Assembly (NCBI GenBank): GCA_017503945.1
Contig: JAFVSB010000190.1
Location: 1-12,123, forward strand
Reading direction: 5' to 3'
Source: Clostridia bacterium
GTDB lineage: Bacteria; Bacillota; Clostridia; UMGS1810
Length of the DNA stretch: 12,123 bases
Below are positions 1 through 5,949 of this stretch, one piece after another. Below the pieces are notes generated by a model. The model was given only the letters and a program-made list of their open reading frames with translations. It searched no databases and was not told the DNA's origin. Position numbers and translations under genes: made by a program. Position 1 is the first letter of the stretch, and each line of letters begins with the position of its first letter.

Positions 1-18
1 ATATACATTTGTCAATAA

Positions 19-60
19 TTTTTCTACAATTTCTATAATATTATAGAAATTGTAGAAAAA
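19..60. repeat. Perfect 42-bp AT-rich palindrome left of the IS
   Basis: Every base from 19 to 39 pairs with its partner from 40 to 60; the centre is between 39 and 40 and the arms include ttctacaatttctataat. As RNA it would form a long hairpin flanked by T and A runs, so it could be a bidirectional terminator of a gene left of the window. It ends 13 bp before the left inverted repeat of the insertion sequence. The symmetry is read directly; the terminator role is inferred. Confidence 0.7.
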
Positions 61-73
61 ATCATAAAAAAAT

Positions 74-106
74 GGTTGTATAATATTTAGTGGGTGTAAA
101 TAAAAC
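74..106 (+). repeat. Left terminal inverted repeat of the ISL3 element
   Basis: Starts GGTT and contains TAGTGGGTGT at 88-97. It aligns without gaps to the inverted right end, but only about two thirds of the positions match and bases 5-15 are poorly conserved. Just inside, CATCCACTA lies opposite TAGTGGGTG and could form a small hairpin with it. Confidence 0.75.
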
Positions 107-156
107 ATCCACTATTTTTAATTAAAATAAAAAGGACATAACTTTAACCTAATCTC

Positions 157-165
157 TGATATAAT
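157..165 (+). promoter_or_regulatory. Extended -10 promoter for the ISL3 transposase
   Basis: TG at 157-158, one base, then TATAAT at 160-165 forms an extended -10 element. No good -35 is present at the normal spacing, as expected for extended -10 promoters. The transposase ATG is about 37 bp downstream. Confidence 0.5.
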
Positions 166-202
166 AAATTTGAACAAAAACAAAGAAATGAGGTTTTAAG
201 TT

Positions 203-1492
203 ATGTCACAAGAATATTGTATACTAAATGTATTAAATATTGAAGACAAAAATGTAAAATTAATAGAAAATTTTTATAAAGTTGAAAAATTTGGACAAAT
301 AAAATACAAAGTTATCGAAGCTACTCTATCATATGAACCAGTGTATTGTCATAGATGTGGTTGCCATTTTAATAAAACACAAACCTATGAAAAGAACGGT
401 TTTAAAGCATCTGATATATTAATGTTAGATGTATGTAATCATGGTTGTATACTAAGACTACATAAACAAAGATTTTTATGCCATTCCTGTAACAAAAAAT
501 TCTTTGCTAAAACAAAAATTGTTAATGATGGTTGTTTTATTTCTAATCAGGTTAAATATGCTATAGCTTTAGAACTTAAAAATAAAATATCTGAATCTGA
601 TATAGCAAAAAGATACAGAGTATCTCCTAACACTGTTGAAAGAATTATTGATTCTTATTATGATGGACAAAAACTATACAAGCATCATTTACCAGAGGTG
701 CTTTCATTTGATGAATTCAAATCTGTTAAATCTGCAAATAGTGCTATGAGTTTTCATATGTGTGATGGCAAAACAGGTAAAACCATTGATATAGTCGAAG
801 ATAGAAAATTAAATAGTTTAATGAAATACTTCTCCTATTTTACTCATAAGGCAAGAAGTAATGTCAAATTAATAGTTATTGATATGTACTCACCTTATAT
901 AGCTTTAATAAAAAAAATGTTCCCTAATGCTAATATTATTATCGATAAATTTCATTTAGTAAATTTAATATCAACATCATTAAATAAAACAAGAATTAAA
1001 ATTATGAAAAAAGATAAAAAGAATTATAATAAACTTAAAAGATATTGGAAATTATTATTAAAATCACAAGATGAACTGAACAATTCAAAATGGAGAAAAT
1101 GGAAATGTTTTGATAAATTAATGACACAGTCTGATGTTATTGATTATTTAATAAGCACTCATAATGAACTAAAAGAAACTTATGAAATATATCAAATTAT
1201 TCTTTATTCAATAAAGAATAATAAATATAATCAATTAGAAGTGATATTAAATAATGCTAATAATAATATATCTAGTTATATGAAAACATCAATAAAAACA
1301 TTAAAAGAATATTTACCATATATTAAAAATACATTAACATATCCTTATCATAATGGTTTTGTAGAAGGTAATAATAATTTTATTAAAGTACTAAAAAGAA
1401 TAGCATTTGGATTTAGATCATTTACAAGATTTAAAGCTAGAATAATGATATGTAAAAATCTATTACATATTAAAAAAGCCAGTGCATTTTAA
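203..1492 (+). CDS. ISL3-family transposase
   Basis: A 429-aa protein of normal length for an ISL3 transposase. The N-terminus has the family zinc finger: C49/C52 and C93/C96. A helix-turn-helix follows around residues 125-152 (SDIAKRYRVSPNTVERI). The DDE catalytic core is visible: D170 in SFDEF, D227 in VIDMYSPY, the conserved IIDKFH near 248, and E388 in FVEGNNNF. The ATG at 203 follows GAGG about 10 bp upstream. The frame is intact and all expected catalytic residues are present, so the enzyme may be active. It would cut and rejoin the element ends at 74 and 1556. Codon use is extremely AT-rich, unlike the prophage genes. The family call is firm; activity is inferred. Confidence 0.93.
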   Translation: MSQEYCILNVLNIEDKNVKLIENFYKVEKFGQIKYKVIEATLSYEPVYCHRCGCHFNKTQTYEKNGFKASDILMLDVCNHGCILRLHKQRFLCHSCNKKFFAKTKIVNDGCFISNQVKYAIALELKNKISESDIAKRYRVSPNTVERIIDSYYDGQKLYKHHLPEVLSFDEFKSVKSANSAMSFHMCDGKTGKTIDIVEDRKLNSLMKYFSYFTHKARSNVKLIVIDMYSPYIALIKKMFPNANIIIDKFHLVNLISTSLNKTRIKIMKKDKKNYNKLKRYWKLLLKSQDELNNSKWRKWKCFDKLMTQSDVIDYLISTHNELKETYEIYQIILYSIKNNKYNQLEVILNNANNNISSYMKTSIKTLKEYLPYIKNTLTYPYHNGFVEGNNNFIKVLKRIAFGFRSFTRFKARIMICKNLLHIKKASAF

Positions 1493-1523
1493 GCACCAGC
1501 TTTGTCAATTTTCTTTATCAAGA

Positions 1524-1556
1524 TTTTAGGTCACACCCACTATTTGACAAAGAACC
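1524..1556 (-). repeat. Right terminal inverted repeat of the ISL3 element
   Basis: Read on the minus strand from 1556 it begins GGTTCTTTGTCAAATAGTGG and continues GTGTGACC, a canonical-looking ISL3 tip. It lies 31 bp after the transposase stop codon. Confidence 0.8.
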
Positions 1557-1576
1557 ATATTTTTATACAAAAATAA

Positions 1577-1621
1577 TAAAAATCAATAAATAGAATATAA
1601 AATTCTAAATATTGATTTTTA
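1577..1621. terminator. AT-rich hairpin right of the IS, possible bidirectional terminator
   Basis: The arms taaaaatcaata and tattgattttta are exact inverse complements. They enclose a second stem, TAGAAT/ATTCTA, around a 5-nt loop, with an AA/AA internal bulge between the stems. A T-rich stretch follows on the plus strand. It starts 20 bp beyond the right inverted repeat and mirrors the palindrome on the left of the IS, although the sequences are unrelated. The low GC of the stem makes terminator strength uncertain. Confidence 0.5.
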
Positions 1622-2232
1622 ATTTGACTACTTTTTCAGCAGTCTCATAAAATTTCTGCTATTTTTCTATGCATTAACTCCCCATTCAAATTAGAAGCTT
1701 ATCTAGTAAAAGTCCCCACTCAATTTCGGAGAGCCAAAAGTTTAATCATTTAAAAGCAAGAGTTATGCTTATTAAAGGACTGTTAAACTCAATTAATCAA
1801 TAATAAAAGAGAATCAATTTCTTGACTCCCAATATAATTCATTTGTCATTAGTTTTGGGTTCTGAAAACACCTTGAGAAAGAAACTGCATTTTCAACTTC
1901 TTAAAATTGTAAATTTATCATAGTGAATTTTAATTTATTTTAAATCAGTTTTTAAAGAGTATTTAAATGTTATTTTTATATTACTTCCCCTCTGTCGCCA
2001 GAAAACTTTTTTAAAACTTAATTCAGCGAATTTTTGTGGGAAATATTGCGAAGTAACTTCGTTGTCAGATTTTAAGCGGTTTTGAAAGCAATTTTCAAAA
2101 ATAATATTGCAGAAATTAACGCGCAAAGTGACAAATTTTAAAATCCGGGTAATTATTTACAAGAAGTCAGTGTTTATGCATGTTCCAAAGATCTGAATTT
2201 GCGGCCGGAAAACATAGAAATCCAAGCTGAAT
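1622..2232. other. Non-coding stretch containing the likely host/prophage border
   Basis: I see no convincing gene here. A 63-codon minus-strand reading frame at 1935-2126 overlaps repeat-like sequence and resembles nothing I know. From 1622 to about 1990 the DNA is very AT-rich like the IS flank; tttttcagcagtctc near 1633 looks like a possible relic IS end (weak). From about 1990 CpG-containing words appear (gtcgcc, gcgaa, cgcgc, ccggg, gcggccgg). This suggests the prophage begins near 1993, where the strand reads TGTCGCC; Mu-type ends begin with TG. The exact border cannot be fixed without an empty site or the right end. Confidence 0.5.
2042..2143 (+). repeat. Two imperfect direct repeats, candidate MuA-type binding sites at the left end
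   Basis: Copy 1 (2042-2076) and copy 2 (2103-2143) both begin AATATTGC, continue with GAAGTAAC or AGAAATTAAC, and end in related blocks, TTGTCAGATTTTAA and GTGACAAATTTTAA. They are offset by 61 bp. A weaker relative, TGTCGCCAGAAAAC, starts at 1993. Multiple spaced transposase sites at each end are known for Mu; assigning these repeats to that role is inference. Confidence 0.4.
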
Positions 2233-2251
2233 AACAGTTTTTATGCAATTT

Positions 2252-3205
2252 TTACTGTTTTGAAATTGAGACAGATATATAATCATCTGTCTTTAAAAGA
2301 GTGTATGAAAAATTATTCCTTTCAATCATACCGATGTTACTATTACTATATTTTTTCATATCATTAAGCAATTCATTGTATAAAGAGAGAGCATCTTTTT
2401 CAGAAGTGAGTGAACGATTTGAAATTTTCATGAATTGACAAAGCAAATTTTCGTTAAATGATTGTTGAAATGTAATCATACTATTCTCTATTTCACGAGT
2501 TTTAGTGTTTTCTGTAATTTCAATCGCTAGCTCTGACCCATGTAATGAGCCAATATACATATATGCAGTACATTCATCAATTGGTGTTTTTGAAAGTAAT
2601 TTCATATCAAGAGATGTTTTTTCGCAAAACTCTTTCATTAACATTTCAGATGAAATAGAATCAGATCCTTTATATTCTACAGGTTCTGATTTTTCATCAC
2701 TTTTTAGAACTGAAATGCGAGGTGCATCTTCCATAAAATAATTAAGCATATATTTTAAGCCGTTTATCTTTACAGTCCCTATCCCATGGTCTCCGTCTTT
2801 TTGGCTTTCTTCTTTTTGCTTTTCGACTAAATCTTCATAGAGTTGAGCAGCGCTTTCTTCTGTAAATGAGTTGTCCACAGATGTCGCCCATGCAACGAAC
2901 ACAACAAGGTCAAATTGCTTCTTAAACACGATGCTTGTGGCCGACAGATTATGGGTAGTAGTATCCTCATGGTAATCTACTTTAATGTTGTAGTTTTCTT
3001 TTGCATCGGCAAAAGTCCCGATGTCTTGATTATCTTTGGTGGTTTCCGAAAGTGTATGTAATTTTATGCCAGATTTATCAACGAAATTAGATATAAAATC
3101 TTTTCCGCTGATGCCATCATCTGTAATACTCCCGTTTTTAGTTCCTCCGCATCCGGTTGACAACACCAAAATTAAAATTGCAAGAATGATTGATAATTTT
3201 TTCAT
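2252..3205 (-). CDS. Two-repeat lipoprotein encoded beside the phage repressor
   Basis: A 317-aa predicted lipoprotein. A basic start (MKK), a hydrophobic stretch and the lipobox LSTGC put the lipid-bearing cysteine at C19, so it should be anchored outside the membrane. The mature part is an internal duplication: residues about 37-168 and 188-315 align over their length. Both copies have a start such as DKSGIKLHTLS/EKTSLDMKLLS, then a middle FKKQF/FQQSF, then FTEESAAQLYEDL/LTSEKDALSLYNEL, then IGTVKINGLKY/IGMIERNNFSY, and an end in ISV. AGGGAG lies 6 bp before the ATG. It follows the repressor gene by 53 bp with no terminator between, so it is probably made in the lysogen. I know no family name; surface modification or superinfection exclusion is suggested only by position and lipid anchoring. 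Confidence 0.85.
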   Translation of the reverse strand: MKKLSIILAILILVLSTGCGGTKNGSITDDGISGKDFISNFVDKSGIKLHTLSETTKDNQDIGTFADAKENYNIKVDYHEDTTTHNLSATSIVFKKQFDLVVFVAWATSVDNSFTEESAAQLYEDLVEKQKEESQKDGDHGIGTVKINGLKYMLNYFMEDAPRISVLKSDEKSEPVEYKGSDSISSEMLMKEFCEKTSLDMKLLSKTPIDECTAYMYIGSLHGSELAIEITENTKTREIENSMITFQQSFNENLLCQFMKISNRSLTSEKDALSLYNELLNDMKKYSNSNIGMIERNNFSYTLLKTDDYISVSISKQ

Positions 3206-3258
3206 ATATACTCCCTATTTTCTTCTCCAAAATTCTAAATTTGTGTATATTACATTAC

Positions 3259-3627
3259 CTATTCGTTTGAAGCTTCTTGTTTCAAATCGTATTCATTTTC
3301 AGAATACGATGGGAGAGTTTTGGCATAACCTTCAAGAAATCCTATTAATTTTCCTTGGTCCGTTTCAGATTTTAGGGAACGAATCAGAGTTAAAAATTCG
3401 GTTTCATTTTCAGTTAAATCATTAAAACTGTTAGTGCCATATACAAGCCAGTCCAAAGACACATTTAGAAAATTTGCTAACAACATAACCTTTTCGATGG
3501 ATGGGGCGCTGGAAGAAAACCGTTTTATGGCACCATTACCAAATCCAAGACGCTTTTCTACAGCACTATACGACAAGCCTAATTCCTTAATTTTAGCCTC
3601 TATCTGACTAATTAACACGGATAACAT
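3259..3627 (-). CDS. XRE-family phage repressor (CI-like, no peptidase domain)
   Basis: A 122-aa DNA-binding protein. Residues about 5-64 form an XRE helix-turn-helix: SAVEKRLGFGNGAIKRF is the HTH core, and SIEKVMLLANFLNVSLDWLVYG is the typical end of the domain. The remaining 55 residues are short and charged. There is no LexA/CI-type serine peptidase region, so induction would need something other than self-cleavage. It is transcribed away from the early operon and lies next to the palindromic operator pair at 3645-3690, its likely target. AGTGAGGTGAG precedes the ATG. By position it is the lysogeny master repressor, functionally equivalent to Mu c, although it is not a Mu c sequence homologue that I can recognise. 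Confidence 0.88.
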   Translation of the reverse strand: MLSVLISQIEAKIKELGLSYSAVEKRLGFGNGAIKRFSSSAPSIEKVMLLANFLNVSLDWLVYGTNSFNDLTENETEFLTLIRSLKSETDQGKLIGFLEGYAKTLPSYSENEYDLKQEASNE

Positions 3628-3644
3628 TATCTCACCTCACTTTT

Positions 3645-3660
3645 TTAGAAAATTTGAGAA
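3645..3660. promoter_or_regulatory. Second, imperfect operator for the repressor
   Basis: TTAGAAAATTTGAGAA matches the perfect palindrome at 3675 in 13 of 16 positions, with the right half-site AATTTGAGAA intact. The two sites are exactly 30 bp apart, close to three DNA turns, so repressor dimers could bind the same face. It lies just upstream of the repressor start codon, where binding would also affect the repressor's own transcript. Confidence 0.55.
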
Positions 3661-3667
3661 AAAAGTA

Positions 3668-3696
3668 TTGACATTTCTCAAATTTGAGAATATAAT
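3668..3696 (+). promoter_or_regulatory. Early promoter (Pe) with an operator filling the spacer
   Basis: A fully consensus promoter: TTGACA at 3668-3673, a 17-bp spacer, and TATAAT at 3691-3696. The perfect 16-bp palindrome TTCTCAAATTTGAGAA at 3675-3690 occupies all but one base of the spacer, so a bound repressor would exclude RNA polymerase. Transcription should start near 3703 and run into the rightward early genes. Confidence 0.82.
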
Positions 3697-3717
3697 ATGT
3701 ATATGTTAATGTTTAAA
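3689..3717 (-). promoter_or_regulatory. Possible leftward promoter for the repressor and lipoprotein
   Basis: On the minus strand TTTAAA (3717-3712) and TATATT (3694-3689) are 17 bp apart, giving 4/6 and 5/6 matches to consensus. The -10 would overlap the Pe -10 on the opposite strand, so the two promoters would face each other and compete, and both would be covered by the operator. Other weak arrangements are possible in this AT-rich stretch. Confidence 0.3.
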
Positions 3718-3746
3718 CAACAACAACAAAACAAGGCATAAGAAAT

Positions 3747-3786
3747 CATATGCTGCCGAAGTACTGCAGACTATCGGCAACATATG
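3747..3786 (+). promoter_or_regulatory. Hairpin in the early-transcript leader
   Basis: The arms CATATGCTGCCGA and TCGGCAACATATG are inverse complements with one mismatch, around a 14-nt loop that contains CTGCAG. The hairpin is flanked by the direct repeat AAGAAATCA (3740-3748 and 3791-3799). No U-run follows, so it is not a standard terminator. It lies in a leader of roughly 150 nt preceded by an AAC-rich unpaired stretch. Roles in mRNA stability, attenuation or protein binding are all possible. Confidence 0.5.
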
Positions 3787-3821
3787 AAAAAAGAAATCAG
3801 CTTTATCTTATCACATTGTGA
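3750..3821 (+). CDS. Possible 23-aa leader peptide
   Basis: An ATG inside the left arm of the leader hairpin opens a 23-codon frame ending in TGA at 3819-3821. The only upstream ribosome binding candidate is AAGG, rather far away. It would span the whole hairpin, so translation could alter its folding. No protein-level evidence supports it; listed only because of its position. Confidence 0.15.
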   Translation: MLPKYCRLSATYEKRNQLYLITL

Positions 3822-3856
3822 GAGGAAAAGCAAGAATTTTTTAGGAGGTATGTTTC

Positions 3857-4378
3857 ATGTGTAAGTATTGTGAAAATGGAAAAATCAATCAATTTGGTGA
3901 AGAATGGTATGGCGAGTTGCCTTTTGTGTCCAAAGACGGTCTGATACATAATCATCCACAGATTTTCAAAACCAATGGAAAATACTTTTTGGTAGTTGAG
4001 AATTTTTATGCAATTGAAATTAAAGCCTGCCCCGTGTGTGGAGCAAATTTTGAAACGCCTGTGTTATCCACAGATGCGGACAGTGTTATATCTGCAGGTG
4101 ACATGGTGGAGATCAGTGAAGGCCCGGATGCCGACACATACAAAGACAGTGTATTTGAGGTATTGACAGAACCATATGAGGTTGGCGGTGAAACAGTGGT
4201 AAAGATTAAGGACCACAAATCCGGCAAGTATTTCGGCGGTGGGTATACCACGAAGTATTTGAAGAAGGTTAAAGAGCACAAAAGAGATTCTTCGGCTACG
4301 CCTCAGAATGACACCAGGGCTGTTCAGAGTGGCGGTGAGCCTTTGGAAAATTTAGAGGGGGCTGCAGAGAATGTATAA
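3857..4378 (+). CDS. First early protein, zinc-binding type, unknown function
   Basis: A 173-aa protein with two cysteine pairs: C2/C5 at the extreme N-terminus (MCKYC) and C58/C61 (CPVCG). About 50 residues separate them, as in a split zinc ribbon. The middle (residues about 75-140) looks like a small beta-rich domain, and the tail is low-complexity and polar. AGGAGG lies 9 bp before the ATG, the strongest ribosome binding site at the front of the operon. It is the first gene after Pe, so it would be made earliest on induction; first-position phage genes often act on the host, but nothing here shows a target. The family is not recognised. Confidence 0.75.
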   Translation: MCKYCENGKINQFGEEWYGELPFVSKDGLIHNHPQIFKTNGKYFLVVENFYAIEIKACPVCGANFETPVLSTDADSVISAGDMVEISEGPDADTYKDSVFEVLTEPYEVGGETVVKIKDHKSGKYFGGGYTTKYLKKVKEHKRDSSATPQNDTRAVQSGGEPLENLEGAAENV

Positions 4379-4499
4379 GACACTGACATGTTTGCTTGCA
4401 GGAGCATTGGCATTGTTAATGGTATTTATGGTGTATAACCATGGCGAAAAAGGTTACTGCTGGTTTTGCGGCAGAGGAAGTAATAGTGCGGAGGAATAA
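4371..4499 (+). CDS. Small single-pass membrane protein
   Basis: A 42-aa protein overlapping the end of the previous gene by 8 bp. Residues about 4-22 (LTCLLAGALALLMVFMVYN) form one hydrophobic helix, followed by a short polar tail with a CWFC motif. GAGGGGG lies just upstream of the ATG. The stop codon is one base before the ATG of the next gene, which itself has a good ribosome binding site inside this frame. The tight packing and clear membrane helix support a real gene. Function unknown. Confidence 0.65.
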   Translation: MYKTLTCLLAGALALLMVFMVYNHGEKGYCWFCGRGSNSAEE

Positions 4500-4500
4500 A

Positions 4501-5061
4501 ATGGAATTTAAAGTGCATTTAAATGATGATGAAATGGCATTTTTAAAGCAATTTGCCGAGAAACAAAAAGACGGCGCCAAAGACAATGTCGGAACTGTGA
4601 CACCGATTCATGTTGTCGAGAGAACTGAAAAGCACTTTGTGCAACGCGAAGATGGTGATGTATGGATAGATGCCGACAATGACTATGCCGAGTATAGCAA
4701 GCTTGATGCGCTAATTGCAGAAAGAAAAAAACAAGGCAGTCAGCTCCCATACTTTCACGAGGTTGACCTGGAATGGGTAGATGGAACATTTGTTACCAAC
4801 GAAAACGAATATGTGGAAGCATACAATCTCAATGTCTACAGAGGACGCTACATTATATCATACCGTCCTGTTGCTTTCTTCTTCATCCTTGACGAAGCAA
4901 AGCGCTACAAAGACGGATATCAAAAACACAACTGCAGCGACTGCAGGATATATACATACGGTCTTGGCTACAGTAACAATGGTGATTTGCCTGTTTTCAG
5001 AGAGTTGCTTATGAAGATGGGCACTGCTCTTTTGGGGGCTGGAAATGAAAATACGAATTGA
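4501..5061 (+). CDS. Early protein of unknown function
   Basis: A 186-aa soluble protein. I start it at the ATG at 4501 because GGAGG lies about 7 bp before it. The in-frame ATG at 4441 has no such site and would overlap the small membrane gene almost completely. The N-terminus is acidic and helical, the middle (residues about 85-135) is aromatic-rich and probably beta, and one CSDC pair sits at C145/C148. The family is not recognised. It overlaps the next gene by 17 bp, so translation is probably coupled. Confidence 0.75.
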   Translation: MEFKVHLNDDEMAFLKQFAEKQKDGAKDNVGTVTPIHVVERTEKHFVQREDGDVWIDADNDYAEYSKLDALIAERKKQGSQLPYFHEVDLEWVDGTFVTNENEYVEAYNLNVYRGRYIISYRPVAFFFILDEAKRYKDGYQKHNCSDCRIYTYGLGYSNNGDLPVFRELLMKMGTALLGAGNENTN

Positions 5062-5263
5062 AATTGAGCTTTGTGGCGGTAACGCCTGCAGTGATTGCTT
5101 CTGCAGACAGAGTGTGAAAAATGACTCAGGTGAGCGCTTGGAAGTGTGCCGTGCGTTCGGCAGAATAATCAAGGTGAAGCCGCTGAGCTTTAACGGAATA
5201 GTCAAAGAATACATTCGATGCCCGGAGTGCATCGAATGTGAAATTGAGGAAGGGGGAAAATAA
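5045..5263 (+). CDS. Cysteine-rich small early protein
   Basis: 72 aa with eight cysteines (10, 15, 18, 20, 35, 59, 62, 65). These include a CSDCFC cluster near the N-terminus and CPECIEC near the C-terminus, suggesting one or two zinc sites or a metal cluster. It begins inside the end of the previous gene behind a G-rich ribosome binding stretch. Similar small cysteine-rich proteins occur in many Firmicute phage early regions, but I cannot name a family. Confidence 0.7.
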   Translation: MKIRIEIELCGGNACSDCFCRQSVKNDSGERLEVCRAFGRIIKVKPLSFNGIVKEYIRCPECIECEIEEGGK

Positions 5264-5264
5264 T

Positions 5265-5627
5265 GTGACTGATAACGAAATTAAAAGAGCTAAAGAGTAT
5301 TTTCAATATGGCATTAATCACGATATTTTTAAAGATCCTGTTTTGTCTTATGCCAAAACTGTGCTGTGGGCATTTGAGGAAATCAACCGACAAAAGGCAG
5401 AAATTGATGGGTTGGAACAAATGCTCGATTGTTCTGTATCGAGTGAAAGAAATGCAGTTGATGGTATACCTTATAAATGCATCGAAGAGATAAAAGTGTT
5501 TGCTGAAAAGGTTGATTATTTGATTGGAACAACTCCATCAGTACCAAACCGAGCTTATCGTAAATTATCGGCAGGCATAAAAAAACTTGTAAAAGAATTG
5601 GTGGGTGATGGTAGTGTGGAAAAATGA
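5265..5627 (+). CDS. Helical early protein of unknown function (GTG start)
   Basis: 120 aa from a GTG at 5265, one base after the stop of the previous gene, with AAGGGGG 8 bp upstream. An ATG at 5238 is in frame but would overlap the previous gene and lacks a site. The sequence is mostly alpha-helical with a likely coiled coil near residues 30-50 (AFEEINRQKAEIDGLEQML) and a basic C-terminal helix. The opening TDNEI resembles a common start of small Clostridial phage proteins, but the rest is not recognised. Confidence 0.7.
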   Translation: MTDNEIKRAKEYFQYGINHDIFKDPVLSYAKTVLWAFEEINRQKAEIDGLEQMLDCSVSSERNAVDGIPYKCIEEIKVFAEKVDYLIGTTPSVPNRAYRKLSAGIKKLVKELVGDGSVEK

Positions 5628-5706
5628 ACGAGGTGTCATAAAATGCGCATTGGTGTGTGCAACTTTTGCTATCTGCACTTGGCTTATCACAAGAATTTTT
5701 ATGTAA
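5608..5706 (+). CDS. Tiny membrane protein
   Basis: A 32-aa frame from the ATG at 5608, overlapping the previous gene's end by 20 bp. A GTG at 5614 is an alternative start. Residues about 11-30 (IKCALVCATFAICTWLITRI) are hydrophobic with flanking basic residues, giving one membrane helix. The upstream G-rich stretch (GGTGGG) is only a fair ribosome binding site. It fills what would otherwise be a gap before the next gene. Together with 4371-4499 it is the second tiny membrane protein in this operon. Confidence 0.45.
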   Translation: MVVWKNERGVIKCALVCATFAICTWLITRIFM

Positions 5707-5718
5707 AGGAGCGTAATA

Positions 5719-5949
5719 ATGAACAGATATAAAAACAGATTTGCTGTGCCGTTGGCTCAGCTCGGAATGAGGCAGGTTGACTTATTGTATGAAATTCAAA
5801 AGCGCGGATATCCGCGCTTGAATCAGCAACAGCTCAGCGCATATGCCAGAGGTGCGACAGTTGGTCCACAGGCTGATGCAGTGCTCAAGCTCGGCGATGC
5901 CATTATTGATGAATGGAAGATTCAAAGAAGAAAGAGGCTTGCGCAATGA
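5719..5949 (+). CDS. Small HTH DNA-binding protein, possible Cro/Ner-type early regulator
   Basis: 76 aa, basic. Residues about 15-48 (MRQVDLLYEIQKRG, then QQQLSAYARG) look like an XRE-like helix-turn-helix, and the tail is very basic (RRKRLAQ). AAAGGAG lies 9 bp before the ATG. In Mu the early operon begins with the small regulator ner, which represses both promoters; this gene could do a similar job but is farther down the operon. The fold call is from pattern only. Confidence 0.65.
   Translation: MNRYKNRFAVPLAQLGMRQVDLLYEIQKRGYPRLNQQQLSAYARGATVGPQADAVLKLGDAIIDEWKIQRRKRLAQ

Larger units (their letters stand above)
74..1556 (+). mobile_element. ISL3-family insertion sequence, about 1.48 kb
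   Basis: A single transposase gene is enclosed by imperfect terminal inverted repeats. Both ends start GGTT and share the ungapped core TAGTGGGTGT at the same distance from the tip; the right end (read inward, GGTTCTTTGTCAAATAGTGG) matches the usual ISL3-family end pattern. Length and single-gene layout fit the family. ISL3 elements normally make 8-bp target duplications, but bases 66-73 and 1557-1564 do not match, so this copy may be old, rearranged or have a decayed left tip. Its very low GC resembles the flank and not the phage genes to the right. It lies outside the proposed prophage border. Confidence 0.88.

Noticed and set aside
66..1564. 8-bp target duplication around the IS
   Set aside because: Bases 66-73 (aaaaaaat) and 1557-1564 (atattttt) do not match as a direct repeat.
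1935..2126. 63-codon minus-strand frame left of the lipoprotein gene
   Set aside because: Lies over the direct repeats, has no recognisable domain, and no clear ribosome binding site.
2233..2259. AACAGT/ACTGTT inverted repeat as a terminator of the lipoprotein gene
   Set aside because: Only a 6-bp AT-rich stem with a long loop; too weak to call.
4441..4500. Longer N-terminus for the 4501-5061 gene
   Set aside because: It would overlap nearly half of the small membrane gene and has no ribosome binding site, whereas 4501 has GGAGG.
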